Counted from the first letter of the stretch, positions 23,173-31,472 are shown. The stretch: DNA of 35,289 nucleotides from Anaerolineales bacterium (GCA_021462845.1 JAJTXU010000021.1:1-35289), one strand, 5' to 3'. Notes: generated from the letters alone by a model not told the origin. A program made the numbers and translations.

Positions 23173-23721
23173 TTATCTGCCTCTGCGGGCGGCCATCCCA
23201 GCAAATGCGATCATCAGGATCGGCAACAGGATGGCGACATTGACGGTGTTGCTAATCAAGGTTGGCACGAAATAACCGGTGATGGCTGTGGCAAGATCGA
23301 TTCCGCTGGTAAACATTTCGGTAAGCGACGCGAACAACATACCGACAATAATGCCCAGCACGCCCCAACCGACAGCCTTAATGATCTGGCTCTGGGCTTT
23401 AAAATCAGTGATGGCGGCTGAGATCAACCCCGGGACCATGCCCATCAAGCCGTTTCCGAGGCTCCAGTTCCAGTAAAAGCCATACCCCGAAGCCTGGTCG
23501 CCGATCGTATTACCAATAAAGCCCGCCAGTAAACCAACGATCGGACCGTACGCCACGCCGAAAAAGATCAGCACAGCAACCGCCGGTCGAAATGAGATAT
23601 TTCCAGCGGCGGGAATGGCGAGGAAATTCGTAAACCACGAGAGCGCGCCATAGAGCGCCGCGCCGATGGCGCCGTACACCACTTGTCTGGTTCCAAACTC
23701 CCACGTTGAATTGTTGTTCAT
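23173..23721 (-). CDS. ECF transporter substrate-binding S component
   Basis: A 182-residue hydrophobic protein with about six helices. Key parts are ISFRPAVAVLIFFGVAYGPIVGLLAGFIGNTIGD (S-component core with the small-residue surface used to dock EcfT) and WNWSLGNGLMGMVPGLISA. Substrate cannot be assigned from sequence. AAGGAGAG before the ATG. It shares an operon with EcfA, EcfT and a SAM hydrolase, which hints at a ligand related to SAM, methionine or adenosine (inference). Confidence 0.85.
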   Translation of the reverse strand: MNNNSTWEFGTRQVVYGAIGAALYGALSWFTNFLAIPAAGNISFRPAVAVLIFFGVAYGPIVGLLAGFIGNTIGDQASGYGFYWNWSLGNGLMGMVPGLISAAITDFKAQSQIIKAVGWGVLGIIVGMLFASLTEMFTSGIDLATAITGYFVPTLISNTVNVAILLPILMIAFAGMAARRGR

Positions 23722-23807
23722 TTCTTTCTCTCCTTTTGATTAATTTGGATAACGGACTGACCCGCTCATATTAACCCAACAAATGGGCAAACGTTGCAGG
23801 GAACGCC

Positions 23808-25448
23808 TCACGCATACGCGGCGAGCGCCTCGGCAGTGAGAAACTGTTTGGTTTTGGAAAACAGGCTCAGGTTCATGCGCAGAAGCGATGTGGGTCGTAC
23901 GCGATAGCGCGTCAACAGGTCAAAATCTTTCAACACCTCTTCAGGTTTTCCATCAGCAACAATATGTTTATCGCCGAACAACAGCACGCGGTTGGCATAC
24001 GTCACAGCGAGATCGAGATCGTGCGTAATGAACAACGTCGCCGCGAAATTTTCCGCCACCAGAGATTTCTTCTCATGCGCGGGTTTGCACATCGTATCCA
24101 TGAAATGCGTGTAATTCGAATAGTCCTGCCCGGCGGTGGGCTCATCCATGATCATAATCTTCGACTGCATCGCCAGCACCGCCGCAATCGTCGTACGCTT
24201 TTGCTGACCAAACGAGAGACCCAAAGGCGGATACTCCTCAAACCCTTTCAAATTCATCGTGGCAATACTTTCAGAAACCAAGCGCGGTATCGCCAGGCTA
24301 TCCATCTCCAAATTTTTCGGACCAAACTCCAACTCCTCGCGCACGGTCGGCGCAAACAACATGTGAGTGGGGCTTTGAAACACAAACCCGAGCGAGTGGG
24401 CGATCTGCGCCACGCTCATGCTTTTCGTATCGTTGCCCTCCACGAGCACGCGCCCGCCCGTCGGCTTGAGCAACCCGATGGCATGTTTCACCAGCGTTGA
24501 TTTACCCGCGCCGTTCGGACCCAACACCGCGATCAAGTCTCCGCGATCGATCTGTAGATTGACATCTTGCAAAATCAAAGGCGACTCGTCGTTGTAGCGG
24601 AAATCCACGTTCTCGAACACGACGAGCGGCTCGCCTCGTTTCTCCTGTGCGGCTGGTTCAACCCTAGGAGACATTTTCCCCGCCTGACGAACCCGCTTCA
24701 CCACCCACTCCGCCGGGAGTTTCACCTCGCGATGGTTGATCGCGGTTGGCAAACTGTCGATGGAGCCGAGGTACTTCACCTGCCCCCCTTCCATGTACAA
24801 CAACCGGTCGGGTTTTGCAAAAATGGCATCCTCTACGCGATGTTCGATCAACACAACCGTTTTTCCCTCGTCTGCCAGGCTTCGAAAAACTTCGAGGGCT
24901 TCGTGAGCAGACGCAGGGTCGAGAGAAGCGAGCGGCTCATCCAGCATCAGAATGGACGGGTTCATCGCCAGCAACCCTGCCAGCGCTACTTTCTGTTTTT
25001 CCCCGCCGGAAAGATTGAACGTTTCGCGCTCGAGCAGGTGTTCGATCTTCAGCCGCTTCACCGCCGCATCCACACGGGATAGAATTTCCTCGCGCGGCAA
25101 GCCCAGGTTTTCAGGTCCGAATGCAACCTCATTGAACACGTTGCTTGCCACGATCTGGCGTTCGGGATCTTGCAATAAAGTGCCCACTGTTTGCGCCACA
25201 TCGGCGATCTGCATCTCGGAAACATCTTTGCCATGCAAAAGCACTTTGCCGGCGCGCTCCCCCTTATACGAGCGCGGAATCAAGCCATTGATGCAACGCG
25301 CCAGCGTGGTCTTGCCGCACCCGCTGGACCCGGCAATCAACAGCATCTCACCGGGCTTCAGATCGAATGATATTTTTTCGATTGCCTTTTCCGGGCGGGT
25401 CCGATATTGAAAGGATAAAGTTTCGATCACTAACGGAGATTGACTCAT
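23808..25448 (-). CDS. ECF transporter ATPase, two ABC domains fused
   Basis: A 546-residue tandem ATPase combining EcfA1 and EcfA2. First domain: Walker A GSSGCGKTT (~38-46), signature LSGGEKQKVALAGL, Walker B ILMLDEPLASLD. Second domain (from ~residue 273): Walker A GPNGAGKST, signature LSFGQQKRTTIAA (F replaces the usual G), Walker B IMIMDEPTAGQD. It drives uptake through EcfT and the S component. Its ATG overlaps the SAM-hydrolase stop by 4 bases; the S-component gene follows after 86 bases. Confidence 0.93.
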   Translation of the reverse strand: MSQSPLVIETLSFQYRTRPEKAIEKISFDLKPGEMLLIAGSSGCGKTTLARCINGLIPRSYKGERAGKVLLHGKDVSEMQIADVAQTVGTLLQDPERQIVASNVFNEVAFGPENLGLPREEILSRVDAAVKRLKIEHLLERETFNLSGGEKQKVALAGLLAMNPSILMLDEPLASLDPASAHEALEVFRSLADEGKTVVLIEHRVEDAIFAKPDRLLYMEGGQVKYLGSIDSLPTAINHREVKLPAEWVVKRVRQAGKMSPRVEPAAQEKRGEPLVVFENVDFRYNDESPLILQDVNLQIDRGDLIAVLGPNGAGKSTLVKHAIGLLKPTGGRVLVEGNDTKSMSVAQIAHSLGFVFQSPTHMLFAPTVREELEFGPKNLEMDSLAIPRLVSESIATMNLKGFEEYPPLGLSFGQQKRTTIAAVLAMQSKIMIMDEPTAGQDYSNYTHFMDTMCKPAHEKKSLVAENFAATLFITHDLDLAVTYANRVLLFGDKHIVADGKPEEVLKDFDLLTRYRVRPTSLLRMNLSLFSKTKQFLTAEALAAYA

Positions 25449-26254
25449 TGCGCCACCTTAAATGTCACCAAAATTTCATCGCCAAGTTTTACGCCGAGAG
25501 CGTGTTCCGCGCTCCCATTGACCACAGAAATATCCAGGGCGCCCATGCTTCCCATCAAGGCGATTAGCTCTCCTGCGGGTCTCTCGCCAAACGTATTGAC
25601 CATGCCTTTGATCTCCACGCCCAACAGTTTGACCGTGATGGACTCTTTATGTTCCAGCGCGGTATCCAAATGTTCGACGCGAATGTTCGACGAGATATTG
25701 CCGAAATGGTCGATGTAAATAACCTCGCCTCGCCAGCCAGTTTCTGTGCGAAAGGGTTTCGGCAAATCAACGCGCACCGGGTCGTTGAACGGCGTTCCCA
25801 AATCCCCAATCGGCACTCCATTTGCCAGGTGCGCGGCGATGGGAGAGAAAATATCGCGCCCATGGAATACGAAACTAATGACCGGCAACCAATACCGGAT
25901 CCGATTCAACTCCACGAATTGAGTTTTCCAGCCGGACAGTTCCGCCCGATCCAGCAAGCCGGAGATCGTTCCGTTATCGGGCCCCACATAATACCAATCC
26001 CCGATCCGCGCCGCCATGGGTCGCCGTTTTGTGCCAACGCCGGGATCCACCATAACCGCATGGATCGATCCCTTCGGGAAGTATGGAACGGATTGCTCAA
26101 AGATATACGCGGCTTCGCGGATATTTTGAGCCTGAATCATATGACTCAGGTCAGAGATCTGCGCCGTTGGGCAAATCCCCCAGATTACGCCTTTCATCAC
26201 TCCCACCGTGCCATCCTTGATTCCAAAATCGGTCATCAGGCTGATAACTGTCAA
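25445..26254 (-). CDS. SAM hydrolase (S-adenosylmethionine hydroxide adenosyltransferase, DUF62)
   Basis: About 269 residues. The N-terminus TVISLMTDFGIKDGTVGVMKGVIWGI carries the TDFGxxDxYVG-type signature, with Asp contacts to SAM; later SIHAVMVDPGVGTKRRPM and WYYVGPDNGTISGLL match the DPGVG and PDNG motifs, and VIYIDHFGNISSNI the D-x-FGN motif. Members of this family convert SAM and water to adenosine and methionine. TTG 26254 is chosen: GAGGAGAG lies just before it and homologues begin here; TTG 26281 sits in the -10 box. First gene of the ECF operon, coupled to the ATPase gene by ATGA. Confidence 0.85.
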   Translation of the reverse strand: MTVISLMTDFGIKDGTVGVMKGVIWGICPTAQISDLSHMIQAQNIREAAYIFEQSVPYFPKGSIHAVMVDPGVGTKRRPMAARIGDWYYVGPDNGTISGLLDRAELSGWKTQFVELNRIRYWLPVISFVFHGRDIFSPIAAHLANGVPIGDLGTPFNDPVRVDLPKPFRTETGWRGEVIYIDHFGNISSNIRVEHLDTALEHKESITVKLLGVEIKGMVNTFGERPAGELIALMGSMGALDISVVNGSAEHALGVKLGDEILVTFKVAQ

Positions 26255-26280
26255 CGCGCTCTCCTCGGAGATTTTCACCA

Positions 26281-26286
26281 ATTATA
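26281..26286 (-). promoter_or_regulatory. -10 box (TATAAT) of the SAM-hydrolase/ECF operon
   Basis: TATAAT on the minus strand, about 27 bases before the TTG start at 26254. No convincing -35 seen. Confidence 0.5.
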
Positions 26287-26358
26287 AAACATTACAGAGA
26301 CCGAAGCGCCTTGATTTTGCCGGGTACGTTCTCGCACCCCAGATTATGAGCAATGTTG

Positions 26359-26364
26359 TATACT
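26359..26364 (+). promoter_or_regulatory. -10-like box (TATACT) upstream of the ferritin leader
   Basis: TATACT preceded directly by TG, 21 bases before the small leader ATG at 26385. No good -35, so confidence is low. Confidence 0.35.
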
Positions 26365-26384
26365 TTGTTTGTAGGTTCTTGCTC

Positions 26385-26444
26385 ATGGACACCAATGAGA
26401 AAATTCTCGAGCAACTGATCTCAAATAGGAGAAAAAAATGTTAA
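26385..26444 (+). CDS. short upstream ORF overlapping the ferritin start
   Basis: ATG 26385 opens MDTNEKILEQLISNRRKKC, 19 residues, with TAA at 26442-26444, seven bases into the ferritin gene in another frame. The ferritin Shine-Dalgarno (TAGGAGA) lies within its last codons. If translated, it would couple or compete with ferritin initiation. May be chance. Confidence 0.35.
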   Translation: MDTNEKILEQLISNRRKKC

Positions 26445-26932
26445 TCAGCCCTGAATTAGCAAAGGCAATAAATGCCCAGATCGGCAACGAGTTCGGCGCG
26501 AGTATGCAATACCTCAGTATCGCGGGTCATTTCCACGCGCAAAAGCTGACCCTGTTGGCAAAACTATTTTTCGAACAGGCGGAGGAGGAGAAAACGCACG
26601 CGATGAAGTTCGTGCATTACATCCTCGACACGCAAGCGGAACTTCAAATCCCCGCGATTGCCGCGCCGAAACCGAAATTTACATCCGCAGAAGAAGCGGT
26701 GAAAGCGGCTCTTGCCTGGGAGCAGGAAGTGACCGAACAGATCAAAGCCCTCATGGATCTGGCGGTCTCGCAAAACGATTACCTCGCACAGAATTTCCTG
26801 CAATGGTTCATAGACGAGCAACTCGAGGAAATCAATAAGATGGACCAACTGCTCAGCGTGATCCAGCGCGCGGGCGAGAAGAACCTGCTCATGGTGGAGG
26901 CGTATCTAATTCATAGCGAGAAGGCAGGATAG
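26438..26932 (+). CDS. ferritin (FtnA-like)
   Basis: A 164-residue non-haem ferritin. The four-helix bundle is clear: NEFGASMQYLSIAGHF (helix A, ferroxidase Glu), FFEQAEEEKTHAMKFVHYI (helix B, ExxH with Glu and His), EEAVKAALAWEQEVTEQIKALMDLA (helix C) and QWFIDEQLEEINKMDQLL (helix D). It oxidises Fe2+ and stores it in a 24-subunit shell. Strong Shine-Dalgarno AGGAGA. Downstream lies a cluster of palindromic repeats and a terminator. Confidence 0.93.
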   Translation: MLISPELAKAINAQIGNEFGASMQYLSIAGHFHAQKLTLLAKLFFEQAEEEKTHAMKFVHYILDTQAELQIPAIAAPKPKFTSAEEAVKAALAWEQEVTEQIKALMDLAVSQNDYLAQNFLQWFIDEQLEEINKMDQLLSVIQRAGEKNLLMVEAYLIHSEKAG

Positions 26933-26954
26933 GAAAGTCTTTTTCAAGGCAAGG

Positions 26955-26977
26955 GCGACATAAATGTCGCGGCACGA
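26955..26977 (+). repeat. short palindromic element with GGCACGA tail
   Basis: GCGACAT-AA-ATGTCGC (26955-26970) followed by GGCACGA. Member of the head-plus-tail family. Confidence 0.65.
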
Positions 26978-26982
26978 AAAAA

Positions 26983-27012
26983 AACAGGCGGAAAAATTCC
27001 GCCTGTTTTTTC
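26983..27012. terminator. bidirectional terminator after ferritin
   Basis: AACAGGCGGAA (26983-26993) and TTCCGCCTGTT (26997-27007) with an AAA loop, flanked by runs of A and T. Confidence 0.9.
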
Positions 27013-27033
27013 GTACCGCAAAGTTCACTTTGC
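27009..27033 (-). repeat. short palindromic element, minus orientation
   Basis: Read on the minus strand: GCAAAGT-GA-ACTTTGC (27033-27018) then GGTACGAAA. Same design as the element at 26955 but with a different stem. Confidence 0.6.
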
Positions 27034-27058
27034 ATTTGTGTGTTGCAAAAATGTGAAT

Positions 27059-27080
27059 CGCAAGATAAATCTTGCGGCAC
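27059..27080 (+). repeat. short palindromic element with GCACA tail
   Basis: CGCAAGAT-AA-ATCTTGCG (27059-27076) then GCAC. Third member within 130 bases. Confidence 0.6.
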
Positions 27081-27094
27081 ATCTAATTTTGCGC

Positions 27095-27625
27095 TCACTG
27101 CACATACTGCGCAAACACAGATTCAAAATCCGCATCGCTGGTGAAGCCCACCCACTTTTTCAAAACGTTGCCATCGGGGTCGAGGAAGTAAACTTCAGGT
27201 TGGTAATAAAAGCCCAACGTTTGTTGAAAGTCGCGCGTGTTGGGGTCGTCGGCGTCAAGATACGTAAACTTGATCTTGCCGAAATATTTCGCTTCGAGCC
27301 CATGAACCATGGGCGCCATGGCGCGGCAGACACTTCAGGTAAAGCGGAAAAATTCAACGAACTGATATTGCCCGGAGGCGAGACTGACCGTGGAGGGATC
27401 TGTCGCTTCGAGGTTGGGTCCGCGCGAGGTGGCGACGGGGAGAGGCGGTTCGGTCGCGACGGGAGGCTGGGTCGCCGCTCCTTCAACCGACTCGACGGGC
27501 GGCGTGAGAGTCGCGCTGGGCAATTCGATGACGGGCGGCGCGGACGCAGGTTGAGTCGCTTGAGGGGCGCACGAAACGATGAGAAGGAGAAGCAGGCTGA
27601 ACGTCGGAACGAGGCGGGTTTTCAT
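27095..27625 (-). CDS. thioredoxin-like lipoprotein, probable selenoprotein (UGA = Sec97)
   Basis: One frame of 177 codons with a single TGA at 27335-27337. Residues 1-20 are a lipoprotein signal (MKTRLVPTFSLLLLLIVSC, lipobox IVSC), then a Pro/Thr-rich linker to ~residue 75. The thioredoxin fold follows: YQFVEFFRFT-(U97)-SVCRAMAPMVHGLEAKYFG, then TYLDADDPNTRDF, YYQPEVYFLDPDGNVLKKWVGF. TGA occupies exactly the first Cys of the CxxC site, giving UxxC, and the frame after it is intact. A SECIS-like hairpin lies at 27298-27314. It would act outside the membrane on disulfides or peroxides. The alternative, a Cys-to-stop nonsense mutation, also needs only one base change. Confidence 0.72.
27298..27314 (-). 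promoter_or_regulatory. candidate bacterial SECIS hairpin
   Basis: On the minus strand GCCCAUG-GUU-CAUGGGC: a perfect 7-bp stem with a three-base loop whose first base is G. Twenty-seven bases separate the UGA from the loop, within the spacing expected for bacterial SECIS elements, which lie in the coding region just after the UGA. A competing CCATGG/CCATGG hairpin is also possible nearby. Confidence 0.5.
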
Positions 27626-27831
27626 CTTCCAATCCTTTCTTGAAATCTTGATACGTTATATCAAAAAATCCTTACACAAAGGTTACAAACGGCATCTTTG
27701 ACGGGCTTTGCTTCCTACGCTATACTTCGCCCAGTTCAACGTTTTTTAGTTGGGTAGTTCGATAGTATCCTGGCTTTCACAACTGCCTAACTGCGAACTG
27801 TCAAACTATCAACACTACTTATGGAGGAAGT

Positions 27832-29487
27832 ATGGCTGGTTTCAAACTTACCTACGGCACGATGTTCAATCCGCCTGAGGCGCTGCATGAGGGATTCGAT
27901 AAAGCGGTTGCGAAGTTAAAACAAAATCTCGGCAAAGAATATGGAATGTTCATTGACGGCAAAGACGTGTTCTCGGACGAAAAGTTCGAGGATCACTCGC
28001 CCGTCAACACCAGTTGGACGCTGGCGCGGATGCAAAAAGGCAACGCGCTTCACGCGCGGATGGCGATCGAAGCGGCGCGGAAGGCTTTCCCCGCCTGGAG
28101 TCATACGCCGTGGCAGAAGCGCGTGGCGTTGGTGCGCAAAGCGGCGGCGTTGATCGAGAAGCGCATCTTCGAACTCGGCGCGGCGATGGCTCTCGAAGTC
28201 GGCAAGAACCGCATGGAGTCGCTCGGCGACGTACAAGAAACCGCCGACCTGATGTATTGGCCCGCGCAAATGATGGAGGAGAATAAAGGCTTCATCAAAC
28301 CGATGGGCAAAGATCCGCTCACGGGGTTCGATTCAACGAATGTCTCTGTGCTTCGTCCGTATGGCGTGTGGCTGGTGATCTCGCCGTTCAACTTCCCCTT
28401 CGCACTGACCGGCGGACCGACCGGCACAGCGCTTGTGGCGGGAAACACGGTGGTCATCAAGCCGGCGTCTGACACCGCATGGATCGTGCGGTTGTATGTA
28501 GAATGCTTGCGTGATGCGGGTATTCCGAACGGCGTGGTCAACTTCGTAACCGGTCCCGGCTCCACAGTTGGGCAGGCGCTGGTAGACAGCCCCGACGTGG
28601 ACGGCGCGACCTTCACCGGCTCGTTCGACGTGGGCATGAAGCTGTACCGCGATTTTGCGAACCGCAATTACGTCCGCCCGATCGTGCTGGAACTCGGCGG
28701 AAAGAATCCCGCCATCGTTTCGCGCAACGCGAATCTCGAAGATGCGGCGACAGGCATCTATCGCTCGGCATTCGGCTTGCAGGGACAAAAATGTTCGGCG
28801 GCTTCGCGTATCTTTGTGGAAGAGCCTGTGTACGATGAACTGATCGCCAAACTAAAATCAAAAGTGGACTCGCTCGTGATCGGCGACCCAACCGAACGCG
28901 CCACCTACATCGGACCGGTGGTCAACCAAAATTCGTACAGTGAGTTCAAGAATTACACCGAGGAGATCAACCAGGCGGGCGGGCGATTCCTCACCGGCGG
29001 AAACGTGAAGTCCGGCGGCATGTACGATCACGGCTACTACTGCGAGCCGACCCTCGTCACCAATTTGCCGTACGAGCATCGCTTGTGGAAGCATGAAATG
29101 TTCCTGCCCATCGCCACAGTCGGCAAAGTGAAAAATCTCGATGAAGCGATGACCATCGCCAACGATGTGAATTACGGTCTCACGGCCGGGTTTTACGGCT
29201 CGCCAAAAGAGACCTCGTGGTTCTTCGACAACATCCGCGCTGGCGTCACGTACGCGAATCGTCCGCAAGGCGCCACGACCGGCGCGTGGCCCGGCTTCCA
29301 ACCCTTCGGCGGCTGGAAAGGCTCCGGCTCAAGCGGCAAGAACGGCGGCGGATACTATTACGCACAGTTGTACATGCACGAGCAGATTCAAACGCTGGTG
29401 AAGCCTGCGGCAGCCAAGAAGGCAAAAGCGACTGTCAAGAAGAAACTTGCAAAGAAAAAGATCGCGAAGAAGAAATCGCGCAAGTAG
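27832..29487 (+). CDS. pruA: 1-pyrroline-5-carboxylate dehydrogenase-like ALDH with lysine-rich tail
   Basis: A 551-residue aldehyde dehydrogenase. VISPFNFPFALTGGPTGTALVAGNTVVIKPA is the cofactor-binding stretch typical of P5C dehydrogenases, LELGGKNPAIV contains the general base region, GLQGQKCSAASRIFVEE carries the catalytic Cys, and FQPFGGWKGSGSSGKNGGGYYY is the C-terminal substrate loop. It would oxidise glutamate semialdehyde to glutamate with NAD+. The last ~28 residues (AAAKKAKATVKKKLAKKKIAKKKSRK) are an added histone-H1-like tail. TGGAGGAAGT before the ATG gives a strong ribosome site. The 205-base region upstream holds a degenerate copy of the 16-bp repeat unit and its inverse. Confidence 0.9.
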   Translation: MAGFKLTYGTMFNPPEALHEGFDKAVAKLKQNLGKEYGMFIDGKDVFSDEKFEDHSPVNTSWTLARMQKGNALHARMAIEAARKAFPAWSHTPWQKRVALVRKAAALIEKRIFELGAAMALEVGKNRMESLGDVQETADLMYWPAQMMEENKGFIKPMGKDPLTGFDSTNVSVLRPYGVWLVISPFNFPFALTGGPTGTALVAGNTVVIKPASDTAWIVRLYVECLRDAGIPNGVVNFVTGPGSTVGQALVDSPDVDGATFTGSFDVGMKLYRDFANRNYVRPIVLELGGKNPAIVSRNANLEDAATGIYRSAFGLQGQKCSAASRIFVEEPVYDELIAKLKSKVDSLVIGDPTERATYIGPVVNQNSYSEFKNYTEEINQAGGRFLTGGNVKSGGMYDHGYYCEPTLVTNLPYEHRLWKHEMFLPIATVGKVKNLDEAMTIANDVNYGLTAGFYGSPKETSWFFDNIRAGVTYANRPQGATTGAWPGFQPFGGWKGSGSSGKNGGGYYYAQLYMHEQIQTLVKPAAAKKAKATVKKKLAKKKIAKKKSRK

Positions 29488-29506
29488 ACATCGCCCTCAC
29501 CCCTAA

Positions 29507-29529
29507 CCCCTCTCCCGCTGGGAGAGGGG
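29507..29529 (+). repeat. REP-like hairpin supplying a ribosome-binding site (second copy)
   Basis: CCCCTCTCCC-GCT-GGGAGAGGGG preceded by CCTCACCCCTAA, same design as 9374-9393. Its right arm lies six bases before the methyltransferase ATG. Confidence 0.7.
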
Positions 29530-29535
29530 AATCTT

Positions 29536-30294
29536 ATGCCTTGGAACCCCGAGCAATATCACAAATTTCAATCCGAGCGCGCGACGCCGTTTTACGATCT
29601 GCTCGCGCTCGTGGATGCGCGCCCCAACCTCAAAGCGGTTGATCTGGGATGCGGCACAGGCGAGCTGACGAGTCAACTGGCAGAGCGGCTCCCCAATTCC
29701 GATGTGACCGGGTTGGACTCATCGCCGGAGATGTTGACAAAAGCCGCTTCGTTCTCACGGGGAGGCTTGGTCTTCCAGGCGGGAGATTTGTCCGCCCTCT
29801 CCGGCGACTGGGACCTGATCTTCAGCAACGCCGCCCTGCAATGGAGCGGGAATCACGCCGCGTTGATTCCACAGTTATTTGCGCGGCTCAACCCCGGCGG
29901 ACAGTTCGCCGTTCAAATACCGTCGAACCACAATCACATCTCGCATCAAATCTATCGCGAAACCGCCGAAGAAGAAAAATTCAAATCCGTTTTACGCGGG
30001 TTTCAGCGCATCGCCCCGGTGTTGAACATCGACCAATATGCGCAACTATTATTTATGTGCGGCGCAGAGAATATCATCGTTTTCGAAAAAATCTACGCTC
30101 ACGTGATGCAAGATTCAGACGCCGTTGTGGAATGGATCTCCGGCACCGCGCTCGTTCCCTACTTCGAGCGGTTGGGCGCGCTCCAAGGAGAATTTGTAGA
30201 CTCGATCCGCGAGAAGATGCGCGCGGCGATGCCGGGCACTCCGGTGTTCTATCCATTTCGCAGAATTCTATTTTCTGCGAGGAAGCCAGCATAG
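29536..30294 (+). CDS. SAM-dependent methyltransferase, trans-aconitate 2-methyltransferase-like
   Basis: A 252-residue class I methyltransferase. WNPEQYHKFQSERATPFYDLLALV is the N-terminal signature of Tam; AVDLGCGTGELTSQLAERLPNSDVTGLDSSPEML contains motif I (LGCGTG) and the Asp that holds the SAM ribose; DLIFSNAALQWSGNH is motif IV-like (SNAALQW). Tam methylates trans-aconitate to suppress its inhibition of aconitase; related methyltransferases differ in substrate. The ribosome site is the GGGAGAGGGG arm of the repeat just upstream. The next gene begins 2 bases after its stop. Confidence 0.82.
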   Translation: MPWNPEQYHKFQSERATPFYDLLALVDARPNLKAVDLGCGTGELTSQLAERLPNSDVTGLDSSPEMLTKAASFSRGGLVFQAGDLSALSGDWDLIFSNAALQWSGNHAALIPQLFARLNPGGQFAVQIPSNHNHISHQIYRETAEEEKFKSVLRGFQRIAPVLNIDQYAQLLFMCGAENIIVFEKIYAHVMQDSDAVVEWISGTALVPYFERLGALQGEFVDSIREKMRAAMPGTPVFYPFRRILFSARKPA

Positions 30295-30296
30295 AG

Positions 30297-30551
30297 ATGG
30301 GCGAACCCGAGAATTACAACCGTAAGGAACTGATCAGCCGTATCGGCACGTTTTTCCTCATGATCGCGGTGGGTATGCTGGTCTACTTCATCCTGTCCGA
30401 CAGCGTCGGCATGCCGCGCTTCGATCTGTTTTGCCTGGGCATCCTCGTTGCGGGACTCGGGTTTTTCTTCCGTTCACAACTCAAGCGGCCATCCCCTTCC
30501 AGTGGGCGATTCGGATGGATGAAACGCTTTTTGAAAGGCAAAGAGGAATGA
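30297..30551 (+). CDS. small membrane protein
   Basis: An 84-residue protein with two transmembrane helices (IGTFFLMIAVGMLVYFILS and LFCLGILVAGLGFFFR) and a basic C-terminus (RFGWMKRFLKGKEE). Function not recognised. It starts 2 bases after the methyltransferase stop and overlaps the CoA-transferase start as ATGA, so it is part of a tightly packed operon. Confidence 0.75.
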   Translation: MGEPENYNRKELISRIGTFFLMIAVGMLVYFILSDSVGMPRFDLFCLGILVAGLGFFFRSQLKRPSPSSGRFGWMKRFLKGKEE

Positions 30552-31450
30552 CAAAACTCATATCGCTCTCCGAAGCGATCTCGAAATTTGTAAGCGACGG
30601 CGACACGGTGTACGCGGCGGGATTCACGCACCTCATCCCGTTTGCCGCGGGGCATGAGATCATTCGGCAGGGAAAAAAGAATCTCACCCTCGCCCGCGCC
30701 ACTCCAGACTTGATCTACGACCAAATGGTCGCGGCGGAATGCGCCAAGAAGGTCATCTTTTCGTACATGGGAAACCCCGGCGTCGGGTCCCTTCGCATCG
30801 TGCGCTCGGCTATCGAACAGGGAAAACTCGAATGGGAGGAATATTCGCACTTCGGGATGATCACGCGCTTGCAGGCTGGCGCGTCGGGTCTGCCCTTTTT
30901 GCCGATGAATCAAACCGGCGCGGCTGACCTTGAAAAAGTCAATCCGAACATCAAGCGGATTCCCGATCCGTTCGGCGGCAAGGATGTGATCGTCGTCCCC
31001 GCGCTCAACCCCGACGTGGCGATTGTCCACGTTCAGCGGGCAGACGCGAAGGGCAATGCGCATCTGTGGGGAATCATCGGCGAGCAGAAAGAAGCCGCCT
31101 TCGCCGCGAAGAAAGTCATCGTCACCGCCGAGGAGATCGTGGACGAATCGGTTATCCGTTCCGACCCGAACCGCACGATGATCTCGGAGATCGTCGTCAG
31201 CGCAGTGTGTCATGTCCCGTTTGCGTGCCATCCCAGTTACGCGCAGGGATATTACGACCGCGACAATGAGTTTTATCTCGCATGGGATAAGGTCAGCGAG
31301 TCCGCAGATGCGACGAAACAATATTTGGATGAATGGGTGTTCGGCGTGAAAGATCGAAATGAATATTGGCAAAAACTTGGAACAGAGACTCACAAGAGAT
31401 TGGAAGTCCCAGACCTGATGAGTGCGCCGATCAATTATGGAAGATATTAG
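30548..31450 (+). CDS. CoA-transferase subunit A (GctA-like)
   Basis: A 300-residue family I CoA-transferase alpha subunit: LSEAISKFVSDGDTVYAAGFTHLIPFAAGHEII (the G-(x)n-N/G CoA-binding pattern, here GFTHLIP), FSYMGNPGVGSLRIVRSAIEQGKLEWEEYSHFGMITRLQAGASGLPFLPM and NPDVAIVHVQRADAKGNAHLWG. Closest in outline to glutaconate CoA-transferase GctA. Start ATG 30548 overlaps the membrane-protein stop. Its partner, subunit B, is at 31524. They transfer CoA between acyl donors and acids; the exact acid is unknown. Confidence 0.86.
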   Translation: MTKLISLSEAISKFVSDGDTVYAAGFTHLIPFAAGHEIIRQGKKNLTLARATPDLIYDQMVAAECAKKVIFSYMGNPGVGSLRIVRSAIEQGKLEWEEYSHFGMITRLQAGASGLPFLPMNQTGAADLEKVNPNIKRIPDPFGGKDVIVVPALNPDVAIVHVQRADAKGNAHLWGIIGEQKEAAFAAKKVIVTAEEIVDESVIRSDPNRTMISEIVVSAVCHVPFACHPSYAQGYYDRDNEFYLAWDKVSESADATKQYLDEWVFGVKDRNEYWQKLGTETHKRLEVPDLMSAPINYGRY

Positions 31451-31472
31451 GTAAGCAAGCAAACTTTTTGTA

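Noticed and set aside
27335-27337. Frameshift or two separate genes at the thioredoxin locus
   Set aside because: Both halves are in the same frame and join without gap across one TGA at the catalytic-Cys position; no indel is needed.
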